DNA from: Scatophagus argus
Taxonomy: Eukaryota > Chordata > Actinopteri > Scatophagidae
Length of the DNA: 64,000 bases
Assembly (NCBI RefSeq): GCF_020382885.2
Contig: NC_058498.1
Location: 21,977,001-22,041,000 of the forward strand
Reading direction: 5' to 3'
Each line of letters begins with the position of its first letter. Position 1 is the first letter of the stretch. Under the pieces are notes generated by a model. It saw only the letters and a program-made list of their open reading frames with translations. It ran no database searches and had not been told where the DNA came from. This document shows, piece by piece, positions 48,185 to 58,870 of the stretch. The translations under genes and the position numbers were made by a program.

Positions 48185-48395
48185 CCATCCACACGTAGGG
48201 GCAATTTAGAGTAGCCAATTAACCTAATGTGCATGTTTTTAGTATTGTGGGAGGAAGCTGGAGTACCCGGAGAAAACCCACGCAGGCACAGGGAGAACAT
48301 GCAAACTCCACATAGAAGGACCCAGACCGGGATTCGAACCTGGAACCCTCTTGCTATGAGGCTACAGTGCTAACCACTGCACCACCGTGCCGCCC
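48185..48395 (-). mobile_element. tRNA-derived SINE with 12-bp target duplication
   Basis: A 211-bp insertion bounded by a perfect direct repeat GCAGAGAATTAT (48173-48184 and 48396-48407). On the minus strand it starts GGGCGGCACGGTGG and has an RNA polymerase III A-box-like TGGTTAGCACTG and a B box GGTTCGAATCC, as in tRNA genes. The body that follows ('tggagtttgcatgttctccc', 'gtgggttttctccgggtact') is a widespread fish SINE body. Such elements are copied by LINE machinery. The intact target duplication implies a fairly young insertion. Confidence 0.9.
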
Positions 48396-48407
48396 GCAGA
48401 GAATTAT

Positions 48408-49109
48408 ATGACTGAACAAATAAATAAATACATGTTGATGGGAGTTACATTTGTTTAGTGACTCAGGTAATTAAATTATATTTTGTGTAGATCAGCACCA
48501 AAACTGCTAACTGCTTTGCTACTGTAATTCAAACCTGACATTCCTTGTACTTTCACATAAATAGCAGGGTATTTTATTTATTTATTTATTTATTTAGGTA
48601 TATGACTTATAAACAAGTGGGCACTTTCTGGATTAAACTCAGCTGAGTGGCATTTTTTGCTGATGTGTGACTTGCATTAACAATTCTAAACACATGTATA
48701 CATGTATGTATATGTATTATATTTTGTTGTACTTTCATGTAGTATGTGTGTTGTCTACTTTTCTTTGTAGCTTTAGTAAACCAAAGGAAACTTCTCCTTC
48801 CAGTATCTTTCCCAATGCTGAATATTTGCAATTTGAAAACAATAAAGTAGGTCCATTAATAATTCCTGGTTAGAGAACGACAACATAGACACCTCTTACC
48901 AACCAGAACTAGTAAGTAACATTAATCAGATTTTATCGATACTAATACGCTCCACCCAACTTCAGTACATGAAGGTGTGTGCAAACAACCAGGGTCACAG
49001 CTGAAGTCCTTCTTGACTTCATACCTGCTGATATCATATTCAAACACACAGTCGCAGTGCTGAGGCTGCCAGCTTTTTCAATCCAGAGCGTTTGAGAAAA
49101 GACAGCACC
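48408..49109 (+). other. Region just upstream of cldn18
   Basis: Contains a (TTTA)n run at 48573-48596. The last ~100 bases should include the 5' untranslated region of the first cldn18 exon. No clear TATA box is seen. Confidence 0.5.
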
Positions 49110-49329
49110 ATGGCAGCTACTCTTTGTCAGGTGATGGGCTTCCTGCTGAGTATATTAGGGTTGGCGGGACTAATTGCAGCGACCGGGATGGACCAGTGGG
49201 CTACAGAGGACCTCTTTGACAACCCAGTGACGGCCGTGTACTCGTATTCAGGCCTGTGGAGGTCATGTGTCCGACAGAGCTCCGGCTTCACAGAGTGCCG
49301 ACCGTATTTCACCATTCTGGGACTGCCAG
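49110..49329 (+). CDS. cldn18: cldn18 exon 1a
   Basis: It starts at ATG 49110 (MAATLCQVMGF...) and encodes 73 residues plus one base, ending at CCAG before GTATTT. It keeps the claudin-18 hallmark of SSGFTEC between the two loop cysteines and DNPVT in the first loop. This is the canonical-looking first exon. Confidence 0.95.
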
Positions 49330-52300
49330 GTATTTTTATCTTCCCATGTTTTATTGGGATGGTGTGAAGAAATATCATGACTGATCAATCAATCAAACAG
49401 TTGTTATTGTTAAGGTCTCAAAAGTAACACAGGAGCAACATGGACAAAAGACTTAACGGAATCAAAAATAATTAAATAAATCAATAGATTAAAAGATTTA
49501 GATTTATAGGTTGAAAGTGGAAAATCATCAAATGTAACTTTATTATCATTACTGAATGTAAAGAAAACAGGTCAGTAGGACTACATTTTTATGTTCTATT
49601 GTACAACTACTTATTTATGTTAAACTGAAATAATAGTTCATTTTACAAAATAAGCAGTTATATCATCAAATTGTCATGGGTAAAGAATTAATGGTCTGAG
49701 AGGAATAATATATCTAACCATTTCAGTTCCGCATTTCCTTTAAATGATGAGAAAATAAAGACAAAAGGTCAAGCCACACCCTTTGTTATTAACGGATGGA
49801 AAGTCTCAGCGCAACCGTTTCCTGAAACTGGGACTCATGAAAATTTGAGGTAAACATCTGATAAGGGCTGTTCCTTGTTGAAGCATGTATAATGATAAGC
49901 AGGAGCTCAGATGCTGCCATTTCATGACTCCACGACATTGACTGGCCAACTTTGTTTGAGCGGGACATCTAAAATGGCTGCCACAATGATTCAGTTAATT
50001 GGATTCATGCTGTCTGCACTGGGGCAGTTCTTAATATCAGCTGCAACGGCAATGGACATGTGGAGCTTACAGGACCGATCTTTTACAGTTGTAACAAACG
50101 TTTACACTTATTCTGGGTTATGGAACTCGTGTGTAGGGACAGCGTACGGGACAACACAGTGCAGGCCTTATTTTACCATACTGGGACTGCCAGGTAAGAG
50201 AATTACAAGTAGAGAGAAAGGGACATTTATCGAATATTTCTCCACATGTTGGATTAAGGAGAACATTTTCCAAAGGACCTTGGAAGGTACTTTAGAATAT
50301 TTTGGAGGTTTTAGGGCAGATTTTCTCCACCTCCCCCACCCTTGCATAAAAATGCAGTCGACTGCAGAAAAGATGGTGTCTCTCGGGAATCAAATGGAAA
50401 TTTGATGAGACATCCAAAGCTTAGCTGAGCAAGCACAAGCTTTAGCAGAGTGTCACACAATGTAAAGTACATTTCCACACTCTGTACTTAACAGCTGAAA
50501 GCAGTGTAGAGCATATTGTATATAAGGTCTTAAAGGCTTAAGTCTAGAATGGTACAGGTACAATATTTCAGACCATTGAAAGATAGCATTTAGGTCAGTA
50601 TGTTTCATTACATGGTGCCTTTTTTTTATTAATTTTGATATCTCAGCTGCTGGAACAGTTTTGTTTTTCTTGCTTTCGTTTTTCTTAGTTGTGAACTAAT
50701 GAGTGTTAAGCTGTATTAGGTTTTTTTCAAAATATATTTTTAATATATACATTAGTCTTTGCTGCCAATAATTTTCTTTGTAGATTCGGAAAACAAACAG
50801 TTTCAGAAGTAGTTCATTTCTGTTGATCATATGTTTGGTTTGTAAACAAAGTACTGTAAATTAACCAGTAACTAAAGTTGTCAACTAAATGTAGTGCAGT
50901 AAAAACATTTTCCACTGACATGTAGCAGAGTTAAATCATAAAGTAGAAAAAAACATACTCAAGGAAAGTACAAGGACCTCAAAAACTTTTTGGTTCACAA
51001 CATATGCTGATGGAGGGTCAAAATTGTACAGTACAACACTTACGTTGTGGGTTGTATCAGTAACGGCATAAGAAATGTTCTAAATGATATAACTTTGACT
51101 TTCAGCTCTGCTCCAGGCTGTCCGGGCCCTGATGATTGTTGGTATTGTTCTTGGAGCCATCGGCTGCCTCATCGCCATATTTGCACTGAAGTGTTTGAAA
51201 ATGGGGAACATGGAGGACAACATCAAAGCCACAATGACTCTGACGGCCGGAATCCTGTTTCTAGTAGCAGGTCCCAAAGTGCTTTGTTCACGATGTCTAG
51301 TTCTCTAACTGCAGTTAAACGGTTTGGTATTAACTTCGTCTGCTCTTCATTGTCAGGTGTCTGTGGCATTGCTGGAGTGTCTGCCTTTGCTAACTTGATT
51401 GTGCAAAGTTTTCGGTTCACAACGTATGCCGATGGAGGGTTTGGAATGTATGGATCAGGGAGTGTGGGTGGACTCACAGGAGCTCTGACTCCAAGGTAAG
51501 GTCCAACTAAGATGATGTTTTATCCTCTGCAGCTCTTTGCTATGTGCTCCTGTCATCATTGTCTTCTCTCAGGTACACTTTTGGCCCCGCTCTTTTCGTG
51601 GGCTGGATCGGCGGAGCTATCTTGTTCATTGGAGGCATCATGATGGCTCTGGCCTGCCGTGGAATGACTTCAGACAGTAAGCAAAGGTACGTTCCCTCAT
51701 CGAAGGCAGCGATAGGCTGTGACATTTTCTGACCTGTAACGGAAACACTGGGGATGGCTGCAACTTTGGCAAAACTTCCCTCCTCCTGTACAGCAAAGCA
51801 ACAGAGATGATTAAGCTGCTAAAGAGTAGTGATCCAACTGAAATGGAAATCTGGGTTTTTGACAAAGCTGACCAAAAATATAAAGCATCCTGCATGTATT
51901 TTCTTGTGCTGTGGGCAGTAACAATATTAGTTCTTTCAAATTTAAGAACACATATTCAGCGAAATGTAAATGACAGTCCTTTGGGGTGTTTCTCTTTTTT
52001 GGATAATGCAGAGTTGCAAATGCTTACATGGCTCCTCGCACAACGATACACAAAAGTCTTTACAATCTTCTCCTGGTCACACTTGTAGTTCCATTCCTTG
52101 TGATATGTTTTTAATTATGTTGTCTCTGATTATTTTAATATTCGCACAAAGAGGGTGAAGTTAGCGTCAGTGTGGATGTTAGAATTCCATCCAGAATCTT
52201 AACTGGCCTCAGACTAGATGCTTCTTTGTGTTTTTCTGTTTTGAATTTAAAGCTGGTTGTTTTCTAACGTTCTTCAGGTATGATGGGATGGCCTACAAAG

Positions 52301-52419
52301 CTGCCTCTCAACACACCATGTACAAGTCTGATGTCAGGTCCCGTCCAGTCTACAATGACTCCTACAAAGCCCAGAGTGTGGAGGGAAGGCAGTCCAACCA
52401 GAGATTTGACTACGTGTAG
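49110..52419 (+). CDS. cldn18: Claudin-18, five-exon coding gene with two alternative first exons
   Basis: Claudin-18 is a four-span tight-junction protein that seals the space between epithelial cells; in mammals it is prominent in stomach and lung. Coding segments are 1a 49110-49329 or 1b 49974-50193, then 51106-51270, 51357-51495, 51573-51686 and 52278-52419, all with GT-AG borders and matching phases. With exon 1a the product is 259 residues; the human protein is 261 as I recall. It has TM1 (about 7-27), an extracellular loop with the claudin signature W30, GLW 48-50, C53, C63, then TM2 (82-101), TM3 (about 122-144), TM4 (about 175-197) and a cytoplasmic tail ending in DYV, a PDZ-binding type end. 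The segment FTECRPYFTILGLP and the ALMIVGIVLGAIG block identify claudin-18 specifically. Mammalian CLDN18 also uses two first exons. Confidence 0.95.
49974..50193 (+). CDS. cldn18: cldn18 exon 1b (alternative first exon, diverged)
   Basis: This has the same length (220 bases), phase and donor position (CAG before GTAAGAG) as exon 1a, with ATG at 49974 (MAATMIQLIGF...). W30, GLW 48-50, C53 and C63 are kept, and YFTILGLP is identical. The loop differs: DNPVT is replaced by an FTVVT-type segment, and the stretch between the cysteines is VGTAYGTTQ instead of VRQSSGFTE. An in-frame ATG 63 bases upstream (49911) is less likely, because the claudin N-terminus is normally short. The 5' side has TATAATG at 49888-49894 ('gtataatgataagc'), a possible promoter. 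Alternatively it is the remnant of a tandem claudin. Confidence 0.85.
51106..51270 (+). CDS. cldn18: cldn18 exon 2
   Basis: Begins after TTTCAG, completes the Ala codon of the split junction, and encodes LLQAVRALMIVGIVLGAIG and the rest of TM2, the intracellular loop and the start of TM3. The donor GTCCCA is weak but phase-consistent. Confidence 0.93.
51357..51495 (+). CDS. cldn18: cldn18 exon 3
   Basis: Follows TTGTCAG and encodes the VCGIAGVSAFANLIV end of TM3 and the second extracellular loop. The donor is GTAAGG. The intron before it is only 86 bases, which is common in fish. Confidence 0.93.
51573..51686 (+). CDS. cldn18: cldn18 exon 4
   Basis: Acceptor TTCTCTCAG, donor GTACGT. Encodes YTFGPALFVGWIGGAI and the rest of TM4, ending with MALACRGMT at the cytoplasmic face. 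Confidence 0.95.
52278..52419 (+). CDS. cldn18: cldn18 exon 5
   Basis: Acceptor TTCTTCAG. Encodes the cytoplasmic tail with several Tyr residues and the terminal DYV, followed by TAG at 52417-52419. Confidence 0.94.
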
Positions 52420-52662
52420 AATAATTTCACTCCATACTGTACCTCTTTTTTATGTTCTGCAGCTCTATTATGATCCATGAGTTTTTCACTTATTTTTTGC
52501 CTGCATTCATGGGAAGAATGGTTATTTTTTTTATTTCTCTGAACTTTAATCTGGAAGAAACATAAACCTTTTTAATAGCATCATATACTTCTAATTATGA
52601 AAAGCTGTTTTGTGATTTATTTTGTTGTTGTTGTTGGTGGTGTGTTATTTCTTTTTGTGTCA

Positions 52663-52668
52663 AATAAA
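52663..52668 (+). terminator. cldn18: cldn18 polyadenylation signal
   Basis: AATAAA lies 244 bases after the stop codon, in an AT-rich 3' untranslated region. Confidence 0.7.
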
Positions 52669-55053
52669 AAACTGTGATTCTTAGTTTGTCTAATTCATCA
52701 TTATAACCTGATGAAACACAAAATAAACATAATGACAGAATAATCAGAAGACACATCATTAAAATAAAAAGGGTTACACTAGTCCATATAAACTGGATAG
52801 ACCTGACATTTTGTCAAAATGACCTTAACTTTTATGACATTTTCAAAAAAATGAATTCAGTGTGACTCAGGTTAAGAAACATAAATGACCAAATAACATG
52901 GGTTAGGTTAGCGTCATCAGATAAACCAATGTCTCCATGTTTTTCACTATCTATATATACATAAAACAAAGTCATGCTTACTTGATTTACCTGGTGATGT
53001 CTTTTGGTCTCTGTTTTATCAGGTCACTTACAGCTTGTGATGCTACAGTTAGTGTTTAGCGTAAGCTCGTTGATTTGAGGTCAATGTTAAAAAAAGGTGA
53101 TGCCTTTTTTTCTCCACTGTTGGGTGTGTCATCCGTCTAATTACGTGCTGATAAACGTCACATGTGTAATTCATGGCACAGTTCAAAGTGGATGAAACAA
53201 GTTTCTCACCAGCAACTACACATTTTTTCTGAAATCCCAGAAATCCCATAGTGGCCTGCTGGAAGAATGGGATGGACTTCATCTCTCTGTGGATGCTTCC
53301 TAGTGATTTACAGTTAGGATGCACATTACTAAAGTCTTTACCAGCAAACACATTTCCTTAGTTTTTGCTTTGCAATTCAATTTATTAAATCGGTTTGAAA
53401 CTAGCTTGGTGTTCCAGAGAACTTAGAAAGGACTTAACATGTGAACTTGGCAGTAGATTTATGATACCACCTGCAAGCCTGATAACTATGTTTGTGATGT
53501 GTGATGTGTATTACGTCATGTTTTTTTATAGGAGCGATTACACTCAAACACACATTATGTAGCTTCTGCCTCTCAATAATAACATTGTTAAACCACCACC
53601 ACTGCTGATGAAAATCTACATGATGTGACTCAGACAGAAACATTCACTGACTTCCTTCCTCATTCTCTGACTCTCCCTGAAGTTTGAAACCCAGATTTCT
53701 CTAAAAATTGTGTATAATTTAACTACAAAACTCAACAAAATGCATAACAGCGGTCTAGCTGTTATATATAGCTGAGATGCCACATAATATAAAACATTTA
53801 ACACATGTAAGAAAATAATATAGCTAACTCTCAGAATATAATTTAAAGTTGAGAGAAATGATTTAACACTGCACATTTGCAGAGAAAATATTAATTTAAT
53901 CTGTGCATATCCTGTCATAAAAGAGAGGATCAAAACAACTGAAATAAATATCTGTATTGATTATTGTGTTGTTGTTTATCCTATTAGTGTTATCAACAGA
54001 AAATGAAGTGGTCATCGGTTTATCCATGGTAGTTACCTGTTATCTCTGGCCCCCCAGCACCATATGATAAATAAAATAATTGTCACATTGTTTCAGGGTA
54101 ATTGAATAAAGTAAATGGCTCCGCTCAGATAGACAATGCCTCTTTGATGTAAGTCTTGCTCATTGGTCTGACGCTGTGCTCTGTATGTATCTGGACTGGT
54201 CTTTGATGCCAAGCCAGCACAGTTCCTGCTTTTCCTTTGGGATTTGTCTGTATTTCCCAGGGAACAGGCAGAAAAGGATTCAGATAATTTACATAAAATC
54301 ATGTTTCTTGATAGTTCAATTAATGGAAGTAATAAATAGGTGGTAATGTTTTATCACGGTAAAAGTGAGTCATTAACTGTTTAATTAAATTGCAGCATAG
54401 TGATGGCTCTGCATAAAGACAGTGTGACAAAGCTCTCGTTCCTGTTAGAGGGGGGCCTTGGTCTGCAGTGAGCGCACTCTAAAATATTTGTACACAGTCT
54501 GTAACTCCAACTGCCTCCTATAAATAAGTTTTTGTTTTGTTTTGTTTTTTTTTTTAATATATTTTCATTGCATCTTAGATTGTAGGACAACTGATATTGA
54601 CCTGGCTGCTTAAATCTCTTTATCATTAAATAAATCTGTAATGTTTCTCTAAGAGAAACATGTCATGAAGTTAATATCTATTATTTTTATCTGTCTCATA
54701 TGGCTCACAGTTCTTCAGGAATTAACTTATTAATAAAAAAATGAAATAATTATTCTAACTTCTATTTGAATTTGTTTTTTGGTGGTCAAAAGTGGTGGCT
54801 CCATTCATACGAGTGAAGATCAGACCATCACATAGCCAAGAAGCCTCTTTTAGCTCAAGAAGGAAGTGGGTGTGTACAAAAGCAAATCCGCTTTTAATTG
54901 CCCCTGCTCTCACAGAAATGAAATTATAGCCCTTATGAATGAGATCCTGCAGCATGACATTCATTGCAGACATGTTCAGTTGATCTTAAGGTCAAACCTT
55001 GAAACTGTTTTGTTCCTTTAGTTTGCCACTGATTTTTAGTTCAAGCTCACTCT

Positions 55054-55070
55054 GAATATATATATATATA
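55054..55070. repeat. (TA)n microsatellite
   Basis: About eight TA units, read directly. Confidence 0.85.
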
Positions 55071-56321
55071 GTGTATATTTTGTGAGGTTGGACCTTGAAG
55101 ATCCAACTGATGTCTCCTCATTCCTCATTCTTGGAACTCTGGCACCACCTACTGGCTGAGAGTTGCATCACTGCTCTGTTAGTGAAGTGGGGCGTGATTC
55201 AGTGCTCGTGATTCAGGGCACCGATGGAAAGTCATTTCCATAAGTTTGAGGTGCTCGTACTTTACAAACTACAGTTTAGAAGCAAATATTATGTTATACT
55301 ATACTAAGTTCAAATTTACATGCATTTTTAAGTTCTTGTGGTTACTACTTTTACTTAAGTACTCAATTACCTCTGAGTATTTAACTTACACTGTATTTAT
55401 GCAACAGAACTTCCAAAGTTGCACTCTGCTCAGATACAACAATAAAGAGGTGACGACTGGAGTCAGTTAGTATGTCAACTGTGCCTCAGTCTTTCTCACT
55501 TTCTCACTCGCAAAGTGTCAGGTCTTAGAAGCTGCAAGCAGCTGCCACAATTTGCATTGGGCAATGAGTCAAGTTCAGCCAACAGCTGTGTGCCAGGCAG
55601 GCAAAGACAGAGCAGAGTCTGAAGGTAAGTGGTGAAACAATGGAGCTGGGCAGCTGTGGGTGGAGCTAGGACACGCCACATCAAGCTTATCCACATTAAT
55701 CCCTTCAATATGCACATTAAAAAGCAAGGAAGAAAAAAGTGATGATGTTGGAGCTGATATGTGCAATAATTATTGGCCTTTTAAAACAGCCCCAGAGGCT
55801 GACTTTTGCCAGTCAGTGTCAATTCCCTGGGAACGCAGATCTGCGTGGACAAGGGATCTGCACGGGCCAGTAATGATTCCATGTGATTTCTGTGCATCTT
55901 CAATGACACAGACAGGGCTGTTGTGAAATAAAGAACATCAAGGTAAGTTCGGTAATGTAACAGATTTGAAGCTGAATGAGTTTATTCCTTACACTAATAC
56001 ACAGACTTGTTAATTCTACTGCCATCTTGCATATTGACCAGAGACTGTTAGCTGATGTTAGGATGGCTGTGCAGGTGATGGACTCAAAAACAGGACCTTC
56101 ATTACAATGTGCAAAAAAAATGAACACTCTGACCAGATTGTTTACCTCATTGGCATATTAGTACCCATGTGTGAATATCGTTGATTTGTATCAAAAGGGG
56201 AAATGAGGGGTCTGACATTGTCACATGCTGCCTCAGATAAAGAGATAGTTCTGCTTCATGTGGAAGAGTCAAATGCACATACTTTTTCATTTATTTGGAT
56301 ATAGACTTCTGGAAACTCTAC

Positions 56322-56384
56322 AATAATAATAATAATAATAATAATGATAATATTAATAATAATAACAATAATAATAATAATAAC
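56322..56384. repeat. (AAT)n microsatellite
   Basis: About twenty AAT units with GATAAT, ATTAAT and ACAATA interruptions. The poly-Asn frame through it is an artefact. Confidence 0.95.
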
Positions 56385-58172
56385 GTTTCTGCTTCTTTAT
56401 TTTTCTACTGCATTACAGTTTGGAGATGTATATTGTGCTTTTTACTGCACTGCATTCATTTGCCAACATTAGTAATTAGATTTTGATTATTAGTGCAAAA
56501 TGTGTAAAGGAAATTCTGATTATTATTGTTACATATTATCTACCTGGCAAAACATGTTATGCTTACACAGTAGTCCATCAATAATTATAATCCTATATAA
56601 TCATAAGCCTATATATTTTTCATTTTGGGCCATGCAAAATTGAAAGCAATTTTATTGCTGCTTTTAAATAAAAGATCTGAGTACTTCTTCCACCAATGTT
56701 TGTAACCAACCTGCCAACGTTTCTGTCCGAGTTCAATCTTTCATCTCATGTTTAGAAAGAGAAAAATCCATATAAACTCTAACTAAAAGGCTACTGTAAG
56801 AAAAACTGATGAGTCATCCTTTAACTATAAATATATTTTTCAGTAACATCCAATAATACTCAACCAACAACAGCTCACACAGACTATTACTCCACTGTAC
56901 ATACTATAAGTCCCCATCATTGGGTTATATTGGATTGTGATACTGTAGGTGAGGTGCAAAGCTGGAATTCAACAGTCTTGGAAGTCAAGCAAGGTCCATC
57001 GGTCAACTTGTAATGAATCACTTGATGGTGAAAATCTTTACGTATGAGGCGTACTATTTCTTTTTTCCAGTGGGCCTTACAGCTTGTGTATGTCACTCTC
57101 GTCATAAAATAGTGTCTGTGCAGTACTGTTCAAACCACATTTCTTTGTAATGTTGACAGTGTTCATAAAGCAGATCACAATTTGGGATCCAGAAAAAAAT
57201 ATAAAATAGGAAGAGAACTAATGCATCCCCAACTGTCTGATAATATTGTCTGGTATCTCAACATACTTCCCTCCTCACAGTGGATGAGGAAGCAAATACA
57301 TCTGAGAATCACCTGCAATCAGTGGTGTAGATAGCAGAGTTTAAGCTTCTCCCTGTTGCCGTGCTGAACTGGACATTTGAGGTTTTGGATCAGGTGCTAC
57401 GATAAAAGAAGGACTACACTGTCAATGATGTTCCTCTGACATCATTATCACAACAATAACTGTAAAATGTTTGTTGAAATTCATGTTGGGTGATTACAAA
57501 GTGCTGTCAATATTACCTGAGCTGCTCATAATTGTGTATTATATTATAGGTTGAGTGCCTAACAAAGACACATGTGACCTTGGTGTATTATGCAAATACA
57601 ACAAGGTCTATATGCCCAATTCATGTTTTCCTTTGAAATCCCCTAACAAAAAACTAGCAAAGATTCAGAGTCATAAACAAACTATGGCTGTCATCTCAAA
57701 TTGCAAGAATCATAGTTACATGTGTAGGTAATTTGTTCTATTTCATCAGTGCTGACCACCAGCAACAGTGCTTTTTCACCTCAAGGGCTTGCACAAATGT
57801 AATTATATTTAACGCTTGGGCACGTTTCGTGTCTGTTTTGATTGGAAAGAGACCTTCAAATCTGTGTCAGTGTTGTTAATTTACTGGAAGACTGAGAACA
57901 TGCTCTGTATTTTAATAAATATAGAGATGGAGATGTGAGATAAGATTAATGAGGTAGGGCAGGAGCGGAGCTTAAAAAGACTGCTGAGAGCAGGTGATAG
58001 ATCAAAGGAAATCAAAAGATTAAACGTGAGCTGACAGTGTGATATTTCTGGAGAGGATAAAAGGCTTAGACATATGTTCTATATTTTGTTTGTCGGGTTT
58101 TCACCCGCCCCACCGCCCCCTGCTCACAGTTTTTTTTTTTAATCAATTACTGCCGTGGGTACACACTTTGCT

Positions 58173-58186
58173 CCTGTAGGTGGCGA
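58173..58186 (+). promoter_or_regulatory. Candidate CTCF-type motif upstream of hs2st1
   Basis: CCTGTAGGTGGCGA matches the CTCF core at all but one position (T in place of A at the third). It sits directly before an AAG-rich block. It could belong to a dispersed repeat. Confidence 0.3.
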
Positions 58187-58226
58187 TGAGCATTTATTTT
58201 TACATTGGTTTGTTACTTCCCTCAGT

Positions 58227-58282
58227 TAAGAAGAAGAAGAAGAAAAAGGAGAAGCAAAAAACAACGACGACGAAGAAGAAGA
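58227..58282. repeat. AAG/ACG-rich low-complexity block
   Basis: AAG units with AAAAGG, ACGACG and poly-A interruptions. The Lys/Arg-rich open frames on the plus strand here are artefacts. Confidence 0.85.
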
Positions 58283-58746
58283 AGCAAAATTCCAGTGATG
58301 CTTTTTGCTGCAACAAGCTTCTGTACTCTTCTGTACATAACTATAGTTTGGAATATTTCCTTTATGTCGTATTTACATGGACAGGGCTTCCGGGACACTG
58401 TGGGCAGAGTTAAAAGAAGACTGAATTGACAATGTGGAGTCACTAACGTCTTTGATTTTTAAAGAAGACGTTAGCATAAGCTTTAAGTGGCTTCATAATG
58501 ATAGCGCAGAAGCGAGCTAATGTTAGTTTGCTTGGCTAACGTTTCGTCAAATCAGTTGAGTATATCGACTAATGGCGCTAAACAGCTAACGTGAACGAAA
58601 TTTATCATGATTTGCTTGATGTCATTCAACTCAGATTAGTCGGTCAGCAGTAAGCAGTTGCCCCTTTTCTGGATCAGCCATTAGCAGTGGATCTGAGGCA
58701 TTTCACTGTTCAGTTGTATCCGCGGTATGATTCATCTGGTTGTTTG

Positions 58747-58870
58747 ATGGGGCTTTTAAGGATCATGATGCCTCCCAAGTTCCAGCTTTTGGCTGTTTTG
58801 GCATTTGGAGTGGGGATGCTCTTTATTGAGAACCAGATTCAGAAACTGGAGGAGTCCAGAGCCAGACTCG
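58747..58870 (+). CDS. hs2st1: hs2st1 exon 1
   Basis: ATG at 58747. Encodes the cytoplasmic tip, the membrane anchor and the start of the stem. Donor CG/GTAAGACC. Confidence 0.94.

Larger units (their letters stand above)
52669..58746. other. Intergenic DNA between cldn18 and hs2st1
   Basis: I recognise no exon or RNA gene. Simple repeats occur at 55054-55070 (TA), 56322-56384 (AAT) and 58227-58282 (AAG/ACG). The final ~250 bases should contain the hs2st1 5' untranslated region and promoter. No TATA box is obvious. Confidence 0.6.

Noticed and set aside
49911..49973. Longer N-terminus for cldn18 exon 1b from the upstream in-frame ATG
   Set aside because: Claudins begin a few residues before the first membrane span. 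The inner ATG gives exactly the 73-codon layout of exon 1a.
58180..58443. Lys/Arg-rich open frames upstream of hs2st1
   Set aside because: They are produced by the AAG/ACG low-complexity block.
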